A DNA stretch of 64,000 bases from an uncultured Sphingomonadaceae bacterium (GTDB lineage: Bacteria; Pseudomonadota; Alphaproteobacteria; Sphingomonadales; Sphingomonadaceae): NCBI GenBank assembly GCA_947488625.1, contig CANKZR010000001.1, positions 186,001 through 250,000 of the forward strand, written 5' to 3'. The notes under the pieces are model-generated. The model was not told the DNA's origin. It made no database searches and was given only the letters and a program-made list of their open reading frames with translations. Each line of letters begins with the position of its first letter. Position 1 is the stretch's first letter. Both the position numbers and the translations under genes were made by a program. This document shows positions 16,579-24,436 of the stretch, in pieces.

Positions 16579-17725
16579 AGCCTATTTGATCGATGCGGTC
16601 CGCACGCCGGTGGGGCGCAAGAAGGGCAGCCTGGCGCACCTTCATCCGGCGGACCTTGCGGCGCATCCGATACGCCAGCTCGTCGATCGCACGGGTATCG
16701 ATCCGCTGGGCGTGGACGATGTCGTTTGGGGCTGCACAGAAACCATCGGCGGACAGGCCGGCGATATCGGGCGCACGGCCTGGCTGGTGGCGGGCCTCCC
16801 GGAGGAAGTGCCCGGAGTGACTATCGACCGGCAATGCGGATCCAGTCAGCAATCGCTTCACTTTGCTGCCCAGGGCGTGATGAGCGGGACGCAGGACATG
16901 GTGGTTGCCGGCGGAAGCCAGGCAATGAACCGTATTCCCATCATGTCCGCAATGACAGTGGGCGCCCAGTTCGGATTTGAAAACGGACCCTTCATCGGCG
17001 CGAAGGGATGGGACTCGCGATACGGCGACGAAGAGGTAAATCAGATCCGTTCGGCCGAGATGATCGCGGAAAAATGGCAGATCAGCCGTGAAGAAATGGA
17101 AGAGTTTGCCCTTGCCAGCCACGAACGCGCGCAGGCGGCGTGGGATGCGGGCTGGTTCGACGACGAGGTCGTCCCGATCGAAGGGCTGCACCGCGACGAG
17201 ACAATCCGTCCCAATACGACGCTGGAAGGCCTCGCCGGCCTTAGGCCGGTGCGCGACGATGGTATCGTCACGGCCGGAATCTCGAGCCAGAACTGCGATG
17301 CATCGGCGGCAATGCTGGTCGCCAGCGAGCAGGCGGTAAAGGATCACAACCTGAAGCCTCGGGCGCGTATCCATCACCTTTCGGTGCGGGCGGCGAACCC
17401 CGTCTGGATGCTTACCGGCCCCATAGTGGCGACGCGCTACGCCATGCAGAAGTCGGGCATGTCCCTCGATGAGATAGACCTGTTCGAATGTAACGAGGCG
17501 TTCGCCAGCATCCCCATGGCATGGATGAAGGAACTGGGCATTCCGCACGACAAGGTAAACGTGCAGGGCGGCGCCATCGCACTGGGGCATCCCATTGGGG
17601 CCACCGGGGCACGGCTGATGACCACGTTGCTGAACGCGCTGGAACGCACGGGAGGCCGCTATGGCCTGCAGACCATGTGCGAAGGCGGCGGACAGGCGAA
17701 CGTCACGATTATCGAACGCCTGTAG
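16571..17725 (+). CDS. Thiolase (acetyl-CoA acyltransferase), FadA6-like
   Basis: A 384-residue thiolase. Acyl-accepting Cys89 lies in IDRQCGSSQQS, the general-base His in GGAIALGHPIGATGAR (about residue 343), and the second Cys in MCEGGGQAN near residue 373; NEAFAS is also present. All catalytic residues are intact, so a degradative or biosynthetic thiolysis is expected. In steroid clusters FadA6 cleaves 5-oxo-HIP-CoA and later intermediates to release acetyl-CoA or propionyl-CoA. It overlaps the preceding dehydrogenase by 8 bp. A second thiolase at 23222 shares the operon, and which one acts at which step cannot be told. Confidence 0.92.
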   Translation: MPEAYLIDAVRTPVGRKKGSLAHLHPADLAAHPIRQLVDRTGIDPLGVDDVVWGCTETIGGQAGDIGRTAWLVAGLPEEVPGVTIDRQCGSSQQSLHFAAQGVMSGTQDMVVAGGSQAMNRIPIMSAMTVGAQFGFENGPFIGAKGWDSRYGDEEVNQIRSAEMIAEKWQISREEMEEFALASHERAQAAWDAGWFDDEVVPIEGLHRDETIRPNTTLEGLAGLRPVRDDGIVTAGISSQNCDASAAMLVASEQAVKDHNLKPRARIHHLSVRAANPVWMLTGPIVATRYAMQKSGMSLDEIDLFECNEAFASIPMAWMKELGIPHDKVNVQGGAIALGHPIGATGARLMTTLLNALERTGGRYGLQTMCEGGGQANVTIIERL

Positions 17726-17729
17726 GGGA

Positions 17730-18350
17730 ATGGGTGTGGCTTGCTATTCCTTCCAGAACCTGATTCCGGTCGTTGATCGATCGTCCTACGTGCATCCGAC
17801 CGCTTCGTTGATCGGCGACGTGATCGTGGGGCCGGGTTGCTATATCGGCCCCGGCGCATCGCTGCGCGGGGATTTCGGACGGATCGTGATCGAGGGTGAC
17901 ACCAGCGTCCAGGACAACTGCTGTATTCACGGCAGCGCGGAACGCGACGTGATTGTCGGACGCGGCGCGACTATCGGGCACGGCTGTGTAATCCACGGAT
18001 GCAGGATAGGCGAGAACGCCCTGGTGGGAATGAACGCGGTCGTGCTCGATGCGGCAGAGATCGGTGACGAGTGTCTGGTTGCCGCACTGGCTCTGGTCAG
18101 GGGCCGGATGAAAGTCCCGGCTCGCAGTCTGGTAGCTGGAAACCCGGCGGAGATCGTGAAGTCCCTGCCTTCGGATTCGATCATGTGGCGCAATGACGGC
18201 GACGGCGAATACCAGCGCCTTGCGCGCCGCGCGCTGACCGACCTCGAAGAAGTGCAACCGTTGCAGAGCGCAGAACCGGATCGTCCTCGCCCGCAAAGCG
18301 ACGCGAAGCACGTGCGTCTGGCGCGCGATACCGAAGAAGCGACACTGTGA
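17730..18350 (+). CDS. Gamma-carbonic anhydrase-like hexapeptide protein (PaaY family)
   Basis: A 206-residue left-handed beta-helix protein. Hexapeptide repeats run from about residue 20 to 140 (VHPTASLIGDVIVGPGCYIG and onward), and zinc-binding histidines lie in QDNCCIHGS and GHGCVIHGCRIG. PaaY-type members are acyl-CoA thioesterases that rescue CoA from dead-end intermediates, others are carnitine/CoA transferase helpers (CaiE) or carbonic anhydrases. In a CoA-dependent degradation operon the PaaY role is the most natural. A C-terminal extension of about 35 polar residues (AEPDRPRPQSDAKHVR) is extra relative to the core. ATG at 17730 is preceded by TAGGGGA and lies 4 bp after the thiolase stop. 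Confidence 0.85.
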   Translation: MGVACYSFQNLIPVVDRSSYVHPTASLIGDVIVGPGCYIGPGASLRGDFGRIVIEGDTSVQDNCCIHGSAERDVIVGRGATIGHGCVIHGCRIGENALVGMNAVVLDAAEIGDECLVAALALVRGRMKVPARSLVAGNPAEIVKSLPSDSIMWRNDGDGEYQRLARRALTDLEEVQPLQSAEPDRPRPQSDAKHVRLARDTEEATL

Positions 18351-18410
18351 TGGAAACCATAAAAGGCTGCGATCCTTCCGGGTCGCGCGTCAACTTAACA
18401 GGATTTGGCT

Positions 18411-19316
18411 ATGAAAATTTGTGAAGGACGCGTTGCGATCGTCACCGGCGCCGGTAACGGATTGGGCAAAGCCTATGCCCTCGAACTGGCGGAACAGGGG
18501 TGCAAGGTCGTGGTGAACGATCTGGGCGTTGGAACCCACGGCGAAGAAGGTGAAACCAAAGGCGCTGCAGAGCGCGTCGTCGAGGAAATTCGAGCGAACG
18601 GCGGAGAGGCCATTGCGAATACCGACGATGTCGCCGAGTGGGACGCGGGCAAGCGGCTGGTCGAGGCGGCCCTCGATACGTTTGGCGAACTTCACGCCGT
18701 AGTGAACAACGCCGGCTTCGTGCGCGATCGCATGTTCTTCACCTGCTCGCCGGAGGAGTGGGACGCCGTCATCCGCGTGCACCTGCGCGGGCACTTCTGC
18801 ACCAGTCGCCATGCGGCTGAATACTGGCGTGCGCAAAGCAAGGCAGGCAAGGCGGTCGATAGCCGCATCATCAACACGTCGAGCGGTGCCGGTCTGCAGG
18901 GATCGGTAGGTCAATCGGCCTACTCCACGGCAAAGGGGGGCATCGCGACGCTCACGCTCGTCCAAGCGGCGGAACTGGGGCGGTACGGTGTGACGGCAAA
19001 TGGCCTGGTGCCGATCGCCCGCACCCGGATGACCGATACCGGCGCGTTCGACATGGATATAAATGAGGGCGAGTTCGATGAATTCGCGCCTGAAAACATG
19101 GCTTCAGTCGTCGCATATCTGGTCAGCGAGCAGTCACGCGGCGTGACGGGCCAGATGCTGGAACTGAAGGGCGGCAGGCTGTTCCTTTCGCAGGGCTGGA
19201 CCGACAGCACCGCGTTCGACAAGGGCGAGCGCCTGGATGCCGGAGAAGTGGATGCGATCGTGCGCGACCTGCTCGAAAAACGGGAACCTGCAAAGCCAGT
19301 ATACGGAGCGAACTGA
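18411..19316 (+). CDS. SDR family oxidoreductase, hydroxyacyl-CoA dehydrogenase-like
   Basis: A 301-residue SDR, longer than classical members and similar in layout to the dehydrogenase part of peroxisomal multifunctional enzyme 2 (17-beta-HSD4). Seen: TGAGNGLGKAYALELA (residues 13-28), VVNDLGVGTHGE, NNAGFVRDRMF, catalytic Ser in NTSSGAGL and YSTAK Tyr/Lys near residue 169. This group oxidises 3-hydroxyacyl-CoA esters. ATG at 18411 has AGGA 7 nt before it; a TTG two codons upstream is a poorer choice. It follows the only sizeable gap (60 bp) in the rightward operon, which holds a 7-bp GC hairpin without a T tract, and starts a second block with the next dehydrogenases. Confidence 0.88.
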   Translation: MKICEGRVAIVTGAGNGLGKAYALELAEQGCKVVVNDLGVGTHGEEGETKGAAERVVEEIRANGGEAIANTDDVAEWDAGKRLVEAALDTFGELHAVVNNAGFVRDRMFFTCSPEEWDAVIRVHLRGHFCTSRHAAEYWRAQSKAGKAVDSRIINTSSGAGLQGSVGQSAYSTAKGGIATLTLVQAAELGRYGVTANGLVPIARTRMTDTGAFDMDINEGEFDEFAPENMASVVAYLVSEQSRGVTGQMLELKGGRLFLSQGWTDSTAFDKGERLDAGEVDAIVRDLLEKREPAKPVYGAN

Positions 19317-19318
19317 CC

Positions 19319-20374
19319 ATGGATTTTGCGTTTACCGACGAACAGAAGATGATCGCGGACACCGCGCGCGAATTCTTTCGCAAGCACGCGACAAGTGCCA
19401 GCACTCGCAAGGCGATGGTCGACGATGGCGTGGACCGACCCTTGTGGACATCGTTCTGCACGGAACTGGGCCTTGCCGGCGCGGTGATCCCCGAAGAATT
19501 TGGCGGCGCCGGGCTGGGCATGGTGGAACTTGCGATCATTGCGGAGACGGCGGGAAGCCGAGTTTCCGCGATCCCGCTTCTGGGTCAGGCAATGGCTACC
19601 GGCGCCTTGATGGGTGGCGCCAATGACGATCAGAAACAAAAGTGGCTCGGCGGCATCGCGTCGGGCGACACGATCTGCGCGGTTGCGTCCAGCGAGGATG
19701 CCTCGGAAACAGATGGCAAGCTGACCGGGACGGTGACCCACGTCCCCCATGGCGCTGTGGCTGACCTGCTTGTCGTGCTAGGGGAAAGCCGCTGCTGGCT
19801 CGTTCCGCTGGATGGCAGCGGGGTGACGATCGAACGCCCTGTAACAATGGATCAGACCCGGCCGCTTAGCACAATCGTGCTGGATAGAGCGCACTGCAAA
19901 CCGCTCGGGGAGACCCATTCGGCGAAAGATGCGGCGATGAGAGCGGGCTTGATCGTACTGTCCGCCGAAGCACTGGGCGGCGCGCAGGAAACGCTCGATC
20001 GCACGGTGGCCTATTCGCAGGAGCGCGTGCAGTTCGGACGCCCGATCGGGTCTTTCCAAGCCTACAAACACCGCCTTGCGGATATGCTGGTCGAAATCGA
20101 ACAGGCGCGCTCTGCGGTTTACTGGGCGGCATGTGCACTGGATGAAAGCGATCCGACCGCCGACTTCGCTCTTTACGCGGCAAAATCGCTTTGTGCGGAT
20201 ACCTATTTCCGCTGCGCTGGCGACATGATCCAGCTTCATGGCGGCATCGGTTTCACGTGGGAGCACGATGCCCACCTGTTCTTCAAGCGCGCACGCGCCG
20301 TGCAGTCCCTGCTGGGAACGGGCGAGGAATACCGCGAGCGCATTGCACAAATCGTTTTAGGAGACGCGGCATGA
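19319..20374 (+). CDS. Acyl-CoA dehydrogenase, small subunit of a pair
   Basis: A 351-residue acyl-CoA dehydrogenase-like protein starting MDFAFTDEQKMIADTAREFFRK, with QERVQFGRPIGSFQAYKHRLAD (about residues 234-255) and the FAD-contacting HGGIGFTWEHDAHLFFKRAR near residue 310. No Glu occurs at either usual catalytic position, as in non-catalytic subunits of mycobacterial steroid alpha2-beta2 dehydrogenases. It is the mirror pair of 14381/15547: here the small gene comes first and the large one overlaps it by 4 bp. It lies 2 bp after the SDR gene. It probably supplies the flavin site for the next gene product. Confidence 0.9.
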   Translation: MDFAFTDEQKMIADTAREFFRKHATSASTRKAMVDDGVDRPLWTSFCTELGLAGAVIPEEFGGAGLGMVELAIIAETAGSRVSAIPLLGQAMATGALMGGANDDQKQKWLGGIASGDTICAVASSEDASETDGKLTGTVTHVPHGAVADLLVVLGESRCWLVPLDGSGVTIERPVTMDQTRPLSTIVLDRAHCKPLGETHSAKDAAMRAGLIVLSAEALGGAQETLDRTVAYSQERVQFGRPIGSFQAYKHRLADMLVEIEQARSAVYWAACALDESDPTADFALYAAKSLCADTYFRCAGDMIQLHGGIGFTWEHDAHLFFKRARAVQSLLGTGEEYRERIAQIVLGDAA

Positions 20375-21549
20375 AACTGGGCTTTTCTCCCGAAGAGGAA
20401 GCGTTTCGCGACGAATGCGCCAGCTGGCTGAACGATCAGATGTACGGCGAATTTGCGGACATTCGCGGGATCTACGAGCTTACCAGCAAGCCGGGCCGAC
20501 GCAAGGAGTGGGAGCAACAGCTTGCAGCACACCGCTGGTCCTGCATCGGCTGGCCAGAGCAGTGGGGAGGACGCGACGCCACCTTGGCTCAGCAGGTCAT
20601 CTTTGCGGAGGAGTATGCGCGGTCCGGTGCGCCGGGTCGGATCAATCACATCGGTATCGAACTTGCCGGTCCGACAATCCTGGCCTTCGGGACCGAGGAG
20701 CAAAAGGCCCGCTTCCTGCCGGATATCGCCGCGGGCAAGACGATATGGTGCCAGGGATATTCGGAACCGGGTGCAGGGTCCGACCTTGCCAATGTGCGCA
20801 CGAAGGCGCGTCAGAAAGACGGTGCCTGGGTTGTGGAGGGTCAGAAAATCTGGACCAGCCTGGCGCATATTTCCGACTGGATTTTCGTGCTCGCCCGTAC
20901 CGAGGAAGGGACAAAGGGTCCGCGTGGCCTGACGTTCCTGATGATGCCGATGGATCAGGAGGGGATCGAAATCCGCCCGATCGTGCAAATGAATGGCGAT
21001 GCGGAATTCAACGAAACCTTCTTCACCGATGCAACCTGTCCGTCCGACAGTATCATCGGCGCTCCGGGCGAGGGGTGGAAAATCGCCATGGGGCTGCTCG
21101 CCTTCGAACGTGGCGTTTCGACGCTTGGTCAGCAGATGGGGTTCCGCAACGAGCTGGATTGCGTGATCGAGGCGGCCAAGGCCACGGGCCGCGCCGCCGA
21201 CCCGCTGATCCGGCAACGTATCGCCAAGGCCGAGATCGGTTTGCGGCTGATGCGTTACAGCGCCTTGCGCATGCTTTCCAATACGGATCATTCGGCGATC
21301 GAAGGGGCCGCGCTGACCTATAAAATCCAGTGGGCTACGTGGCGGCGCGACCTGGGCGAACTCGCAATGGACGTGCAGGGACTGGACGGCCAGGTGACCG
21401 AGGGCGAGGAATACAACTGGGACGTGCTGACCAACCTGTTCCTCTTCAGCCGCGCCGATACGATCTACGGCGGAACGAACCAGATCCAGCGCAACATCAT
21501 CGCGGAGCGGGGTCTTGGCCTGCCCCGTGAACCCAGAGGTGATAAATGA
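20371..21549 (+). CDS. Acyl-CoA dehydrogenase, large subunit (FadE30-like candidate)
   Basis: A 392-residue acyl-CoA dehydrogenase. Present are QGYSEPGAGSDLANVR (about residues 128-143), a Glu in LAFERGVS (about residue 248) at the isovaleryl/long-chain catalytic position, and the ending TNQIQRNIIAERGLGLPRE; the MCAD-position Glu is Gly. It overlaps both neighbours by 4 bp. The IpdF-like gene directly downstream recalls the mycobacterial fadE30-ipdF order, making this the best candidate for 5-OH-HIP-CoA desaturation, though its partner-like gene upstream argues for a heteromeric enzyme. Confidence 0.88.
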   Translation: MKLGFSPEEEAFRDECASWLNDQMYGEFADIRGIYELTSKPGRRKEWEQQLAAHRWSCIGWPEQWGGRDATLAQQVIFAEEYARSGAPGRINHIGIELAGPTILAFGTEEQKARFLPDIAAGKTIWCQGYSEPGAGSDLANVRTKARQKDGAWVVEGQKIWTSLAHISDWIFVLARTEEGTKGPRGLTFLMMPMDQEGIEIRPIVQMNGDAEFNETFFTDATCPSDSIIGAPGEGWKIAMGLLAFERGVSTLGQQMGFRNELDCVIEAAKATGRAADPLIRQRIAKAEIGLRLMRYSALRMLSNTDHSAIEGAALTYKIQWATWRRDLGELAMDVQGLDGQVTEGEEYNWDVLTNLFLFSRADTIYGGTNQIQRNIIAERGLGLPREPRGDK

Positions 21550-22331
21550 CCGTTCCCGTTCCTCCCTATCCCGAACCACGCAACCTTCTGAAAGAAAAGA
21601 GCGTGGTGGTAACTGCCGCAGCAGGAACCGGGATTGGTTACGCAGTCGCGAAACGCGCGGCAGAAGAGGGCGCGCGCGTTCTGATCAGCGATTTCCACGA
21701 ACGGCGCCTGGGCGAGGCGGCCAACCGGATCGCCGATGAAGTGGGTTGCGAAAGACCCGCGACCTTCGTCTGCGATGTGACCCAGCAGGGCCATATCGAC
21801 CAGTTGCGCGATACTGCCGTGGAGCAGTTCGGTCAGGTCGACGTGCTGATCAACAACGCCGGGCTGGGCGGAGAAGCGAATATCGTAGACATGACCGACG
21901 AGCAGTGGGACCGTGTGCTGGAAGTCACCCTTACCAGCCTGTTTCGCATGACGCGCGCGTTTCTGCCGGTGATGTTCGGCGCGAAGTCTGGCGTGATGGT
22001 CAACAACGCCTCCGTTCTCGGCTGGCGTGCGCAGAAAGGACAGGCTCATTACGCCGCTGCCAAGGCTGGGGTGATGGCCTTTACGCGCTGCTCCGCCGCG
22101 GAAGCTGCCGAGCATGGCGTACGCATCAATGCGGTTGCACCAAGCCTTGCGATGCACCCGTTCCTTGCCAAGGTTACGACAGAGGAGATGCTGGCGGACC
22201 TGGTAAAGAAGGAAGCCTATGGTCGCCCCGCCGAAGTGTGGGAAGTTGCCAACGTGATGATCTTCCTGGCTTCGGACTTGTCCAGCTACATGACTGGCGA
22301 AGTCGTGCCAGTCTCCAGTCAGCGAGCGTGA
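21546..22331 (+). CDS. ipdF: 5-OH-HIP-CoA dehydrogenase, SDR family (IpdF-like)
   Basis: A 261-residue SDR. Cofactor loop AAAGTGIGYAVAKRA (about residues 24-38), SDFHERRLGEAA, NNAGLGGEA, catalytic VNNASVLGWRAQ and YAAAK (about residues 168-172) are visible. The AAAGTGIG loop, the HERRLGE segment and the NNASVLGWRAQ active site are the traits I associate with IpdF (Rv3559c type), which oxidises the 5-hydroxyl of 5-OH-HIP-CoA with NAD before thiolysis. It overlaps the large dehydrogenase by 4 bp and is 2 bp from the MaoC gene. The assignment rests on remembered motif similarity plus neighbours. Confidence 0.88.
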   Translation: MTVPVPPYPEPRNLLKEKSVVVTAAAGTGIGYAVAKRAAEEGARVLISDFHERRLGEAANRIADEVGCERPATFVCDVTQQGHIDQLRDTAVEQFGQVDVLINNAGLGGEANIVDMTDEQWDRVLEVTLTSLFRMTRAFLPVMFGAKSGVMVNNASVLGWRAQKGQAHYAAAKAGVMAFTRCSAAEAAEHGVRINAVAPSLAMHPFLAKVTTEEMLADLVKKEAYGRPAEVWEVANVMIFLASDLSSYMTGEVVPVSSQRA

Positions 22332-22333
22332 CC

Positions 22334-22807
22334 ATGCCGAAGATATTTAACCACCCGGCGGATCTTCTTGGGCAAGAGGAGACTAAACTCGGTCCCACCC
22401 AATGGCTGACTATCGATCAGCAAAGGGTCGACGGGTTTGCCGATGTGACCGGAGATCGGCAATGGATTCATGTCGATGTCGAGCGAGCGCGTGAAGGGCC
22501 TTTCGGCGGAACCATCGCGCACGGATACCTCGTGCTCAGCCTGGTGAACCACTTTCTGCCCCAGCTCATCGACGTGAGGGGATTTGCCCACGGCGTGAAC
22601 GTGGGGGCAGATCGGCTGCGCTTTCTTTCACCTGTAAAGGTGGGCAGCCGAATCCGTGCAGTGGGTGAAATCATCGCGGCAGAAGAGATCAAGGGTGCAG
22701 TCCAGAGCACCGTGCGCGTTTCAATCGAAATCGACGAGGGCGATGGCGAACCGGCAGGCAAGCCGGCGTGCGTCCTTGATACCATCAGCCGCTATTATCC
22801 GGAGTAG
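22334..22807 (+). CDS. MaoC-family (R)-specific enoyl-CoA hydratase
   Basis: A 157-residue single hot-dog-fold MaoC dehydratase. The hydratase signature is clear: FADVTGDRQWIHVDVERA with the catalytic Asp and His (about residues 38-44), then GPFGGTIAHGYLVLSLVNHF. It should hydrate a trans-2-enoyl-CoA made by the acyl-CoA dehydrogenases of the operon, giving the hydroxyacyl-CoA for the SDRs. The ATG at 22334 follows the ipdF stop by 2 bp; an in-frame extension lies inside ipdF and is discarded. A paralogue with the same motif is at 37860-38309. Confidence 0.92.
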   Translation: MPKIFNHPADLLGQEETKLGPTQWLTIDQQRVDGFADVTGDRQWIHVDVERAREGPFGGTIAHGYLVLSLVNHFLPQLIDVRGFAHGVNVGADRLRFLSPVKVGSRIRAVGEIIAAEEIKGAVQSTVRVSIEIDEGDGEPAGKPACVLDTISRYYPE

Positions 22808-22813
22808 ATCGTA

Positions 22814-23215
22814 ATGTCCGACCCCAAGACCATGCCAGATCCAGAGCGTATGGAAGCCGCCGTACATGAATATGTCTCCGCTTTCGACGCAGGCGATGCC
22901 GGCCGGATCGCCAACCTGTTTGCGCAGGATGCCACGGTCGAGGATCCGATCGGCACTCCCAAGCACGTCGGCAAGGCCGCGATCGAGGGGTTCTATCGAG
23001 AATCGATGAAGACCGGCCCCAAGCTGAGCCTGGAAGGGCCAGTCCGCCTGGCGCAGGACTACGCGGTTTTCGCGTTTTCCGTGAACCTCACCCTGGAAGG
23101 CTCAGATATGCGCATCGACGTAATCGATACCTTCCGTTTCAACGAAGAAGCCGAAGTCGTAGAAATGCGGGCCTATTGGGGGCCGGCAAACATGCACGGT
23201 TTTGAACAGGAATGA
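22814..23215 (+). CDS. Steroid delta-isomerase-like protein (NTF2 fold)
   Basis: A 133-residue NTF2-fold protein resembling delta-5-3-ketosteroid isomerase. Candidate catalytic residues are Tyr20 in VHEYVSAFDAGD, Asp44 in ATVEDPIGTPKH (the isomerase base sits in the same VEDP context) and Asp102/Asp105 in RIDVIDTFRF. KSI shifts the double bond from delta-5 to delta-4 through a dienolate. In an operon for ring C/D breakdown it could instead isomerise a CoA-bound enone, so the label is by fold and residues, not substrate. It starts 6 bp after the MaoC gene and ends 6 bp before the thiolase. Confidence 0.82.
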   Translation: MSDPKTMPDPERMEAAVHEYVSAFDAGDAGRIANLFAQDATVEDPIGTPKHVGKAAIEGFYRESMKTGPKLSLEGPVRLAQDYAVFAFSVNLTLEGSDMRIDVIDTFRFNEEAEVVEMRAYWGPANMHGFEQE

Positions 23216-23221
23216 ACCAAC

Positions 23222-24424
23222 ATGCGTGAAGCAGCCATCGTATCTACCGCCCGCACCGGCGTCGGGAAGGCCTACAAGGGTGCTTTCAACGACACCGAGG
23301 CGCCCGTCATGGCGGCCCATGTCATCAACGCGGCTATCGAACGCGCGGGCATCGATCCCGCGCGGATCGACGATGTTTACCTGGGCTGCGCGAACCAGTG
23401 GAACACGCAAAGCTACAATCTAGGGCGGCTGGCGGTTCATGGTTCCGTGCTGCCGAACACGACCAGCGGATTTGCGATGGATCGCAAGTGCTCCTCCGGT
23501 CTGAATGCCATCGCCTTTGCCGCGCGTGGGATCATGACCGGCGAGGTCGAAGCGTCTATGGCTGGCGGAACGGAGAACGTCTCGCTCACCCTGAACAAGC
23601 ACTATCCAAGTTTTCGCAACCGCTCCGAATTCGTGAAAGAGCAGGACCCAAACGCCTACATTGCCATGATCGAAACGGCGGAAATCGTGGCCGAGCGTTA
23701 CGAAATCAGCCGCGAGGATCAGGATCGCTTCGCCGCTCAAAGCCAGCAGCGCGCAGCAACCGCGCAGGATGAGGGACGTTTCGCGCAGGAGATTGCGCCC
23801 ATCACCGTCAGCAAGACGGTCTTCGATCAGGAGGGTAAGCCTGCCGGGTCGCAAGAGGTAAACCTTGATCGGGACGAGGGCATCCGGGCTGGAACGACTT
23901 TCGAAAAGCTGCAGACGCTCAAGCCGGTTCACAAGGACGGGATGATCGTCGAAAACGGCCAGTATGTGACGGCCGGGAATGCCAGCCAGCTGTCCGACGG
24001 GGCGGCAGCGCAAGTAATGATGGACCTTGAAACCGCACAGAAAGAAGGTCTGCCCGTACTGGGTGTCTATCGCGGCTTCCAGGTCGCCGGTTGCGAGCCC
24101 GAAGAGATGGGCATTGGCCCGGTCTTCGCCATTCCGAAACTGCTCGACAAGGCGGGAGTGCGGATCGAGGACGTCGACCTTTTCGAGATCAACGAAGCCT
24201 TCGCCAGCCAGGCACTATACTGCCAGCGAAAGCTCGGCATCGATCCTGAAAAACTCAACGTGAATGGCGGCGCCATCGCTATCGGCCACCCCTTTGCAAT
24301 GACGGGTTCCCGGCTGGTTGGTCACGCACTTATCGAGGGCAAGCGTCGCGGGGCTCGATACGTGGTGGTTTCCATGTGTGTCGCGGGCGGCATGGGCGCT
24401 GCGGGTCTGTTCGAAATTGCTTGA
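23222..24424 (+). CDS. Thiolase family protein
   Basis: A 400-residue thiolase with Cys90 in [24 protein letters not shown], His in [17 protein letters not shown] (about residue 354) and the second Cys in [13 protein letters not shown] (about residue 385). The histidine loop reads GHPFAMTG rather than GHPIGATG, a variation also found in other thiolases. It is expected to split a 3-ketoacyl-CoA. It is the second thiolase of the operon, next to the acyl-CoA ligase gene, and may act on a different chain or ring fragment from the thiolase at 16571. Confidence 0.9.
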   Translation: MREAAIVSTARTGVGKAYKGAFNDTEAPVMAAHVINAAIERAGIDPARIDDVYLGCANQWNTQSYNLGRLAVHGSVLPNTTSGFAMDRKCSSGLNAIAFAARGIMTGEVEASMAGGTENVSLTLNKHYPSFRNRSEFVKEQDPNAYIAMIETAEIVAERYEISREDQDRFAAQSQQRAATAQDEGRFAQEIAPITVSKTVFDQEGKPAGSQEVNLDRDEGIRAGTTFEKLQTLKPVHKDGMIVENGQYVTAGNASQLSDGAAAQVMMDLETAQKEGLPVLGVYRGFQVAGCEPEEMGIGPVFAIPKLLDKAGVRIEDVDLFEINEAFASQALYCQRKLGIDPEKLNVNGGAIAIGHPFAMTGSRLVGHALIEGKRRGARYVVVSMCVAGGMGAAGLFEIA

Positions 24425-24436
24425 GGCACCTTTATC

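Noticed and set aside
18351-18410. GC hairpin in the 60-bp gap of the rightward operon read as a terminator
   Set aside because: The 7-bp stem has no T tract after it, and the gap is short; termination is unlikely although processing or attenuation cannot be excluded.
20236-21579. A 447-codon open frame on the minus strand opposite the dehydrogenase gene
   Set aside because: It is the antisense mirror of a well-defined acyl-CoA dehydrogenase, with no conserved motif.
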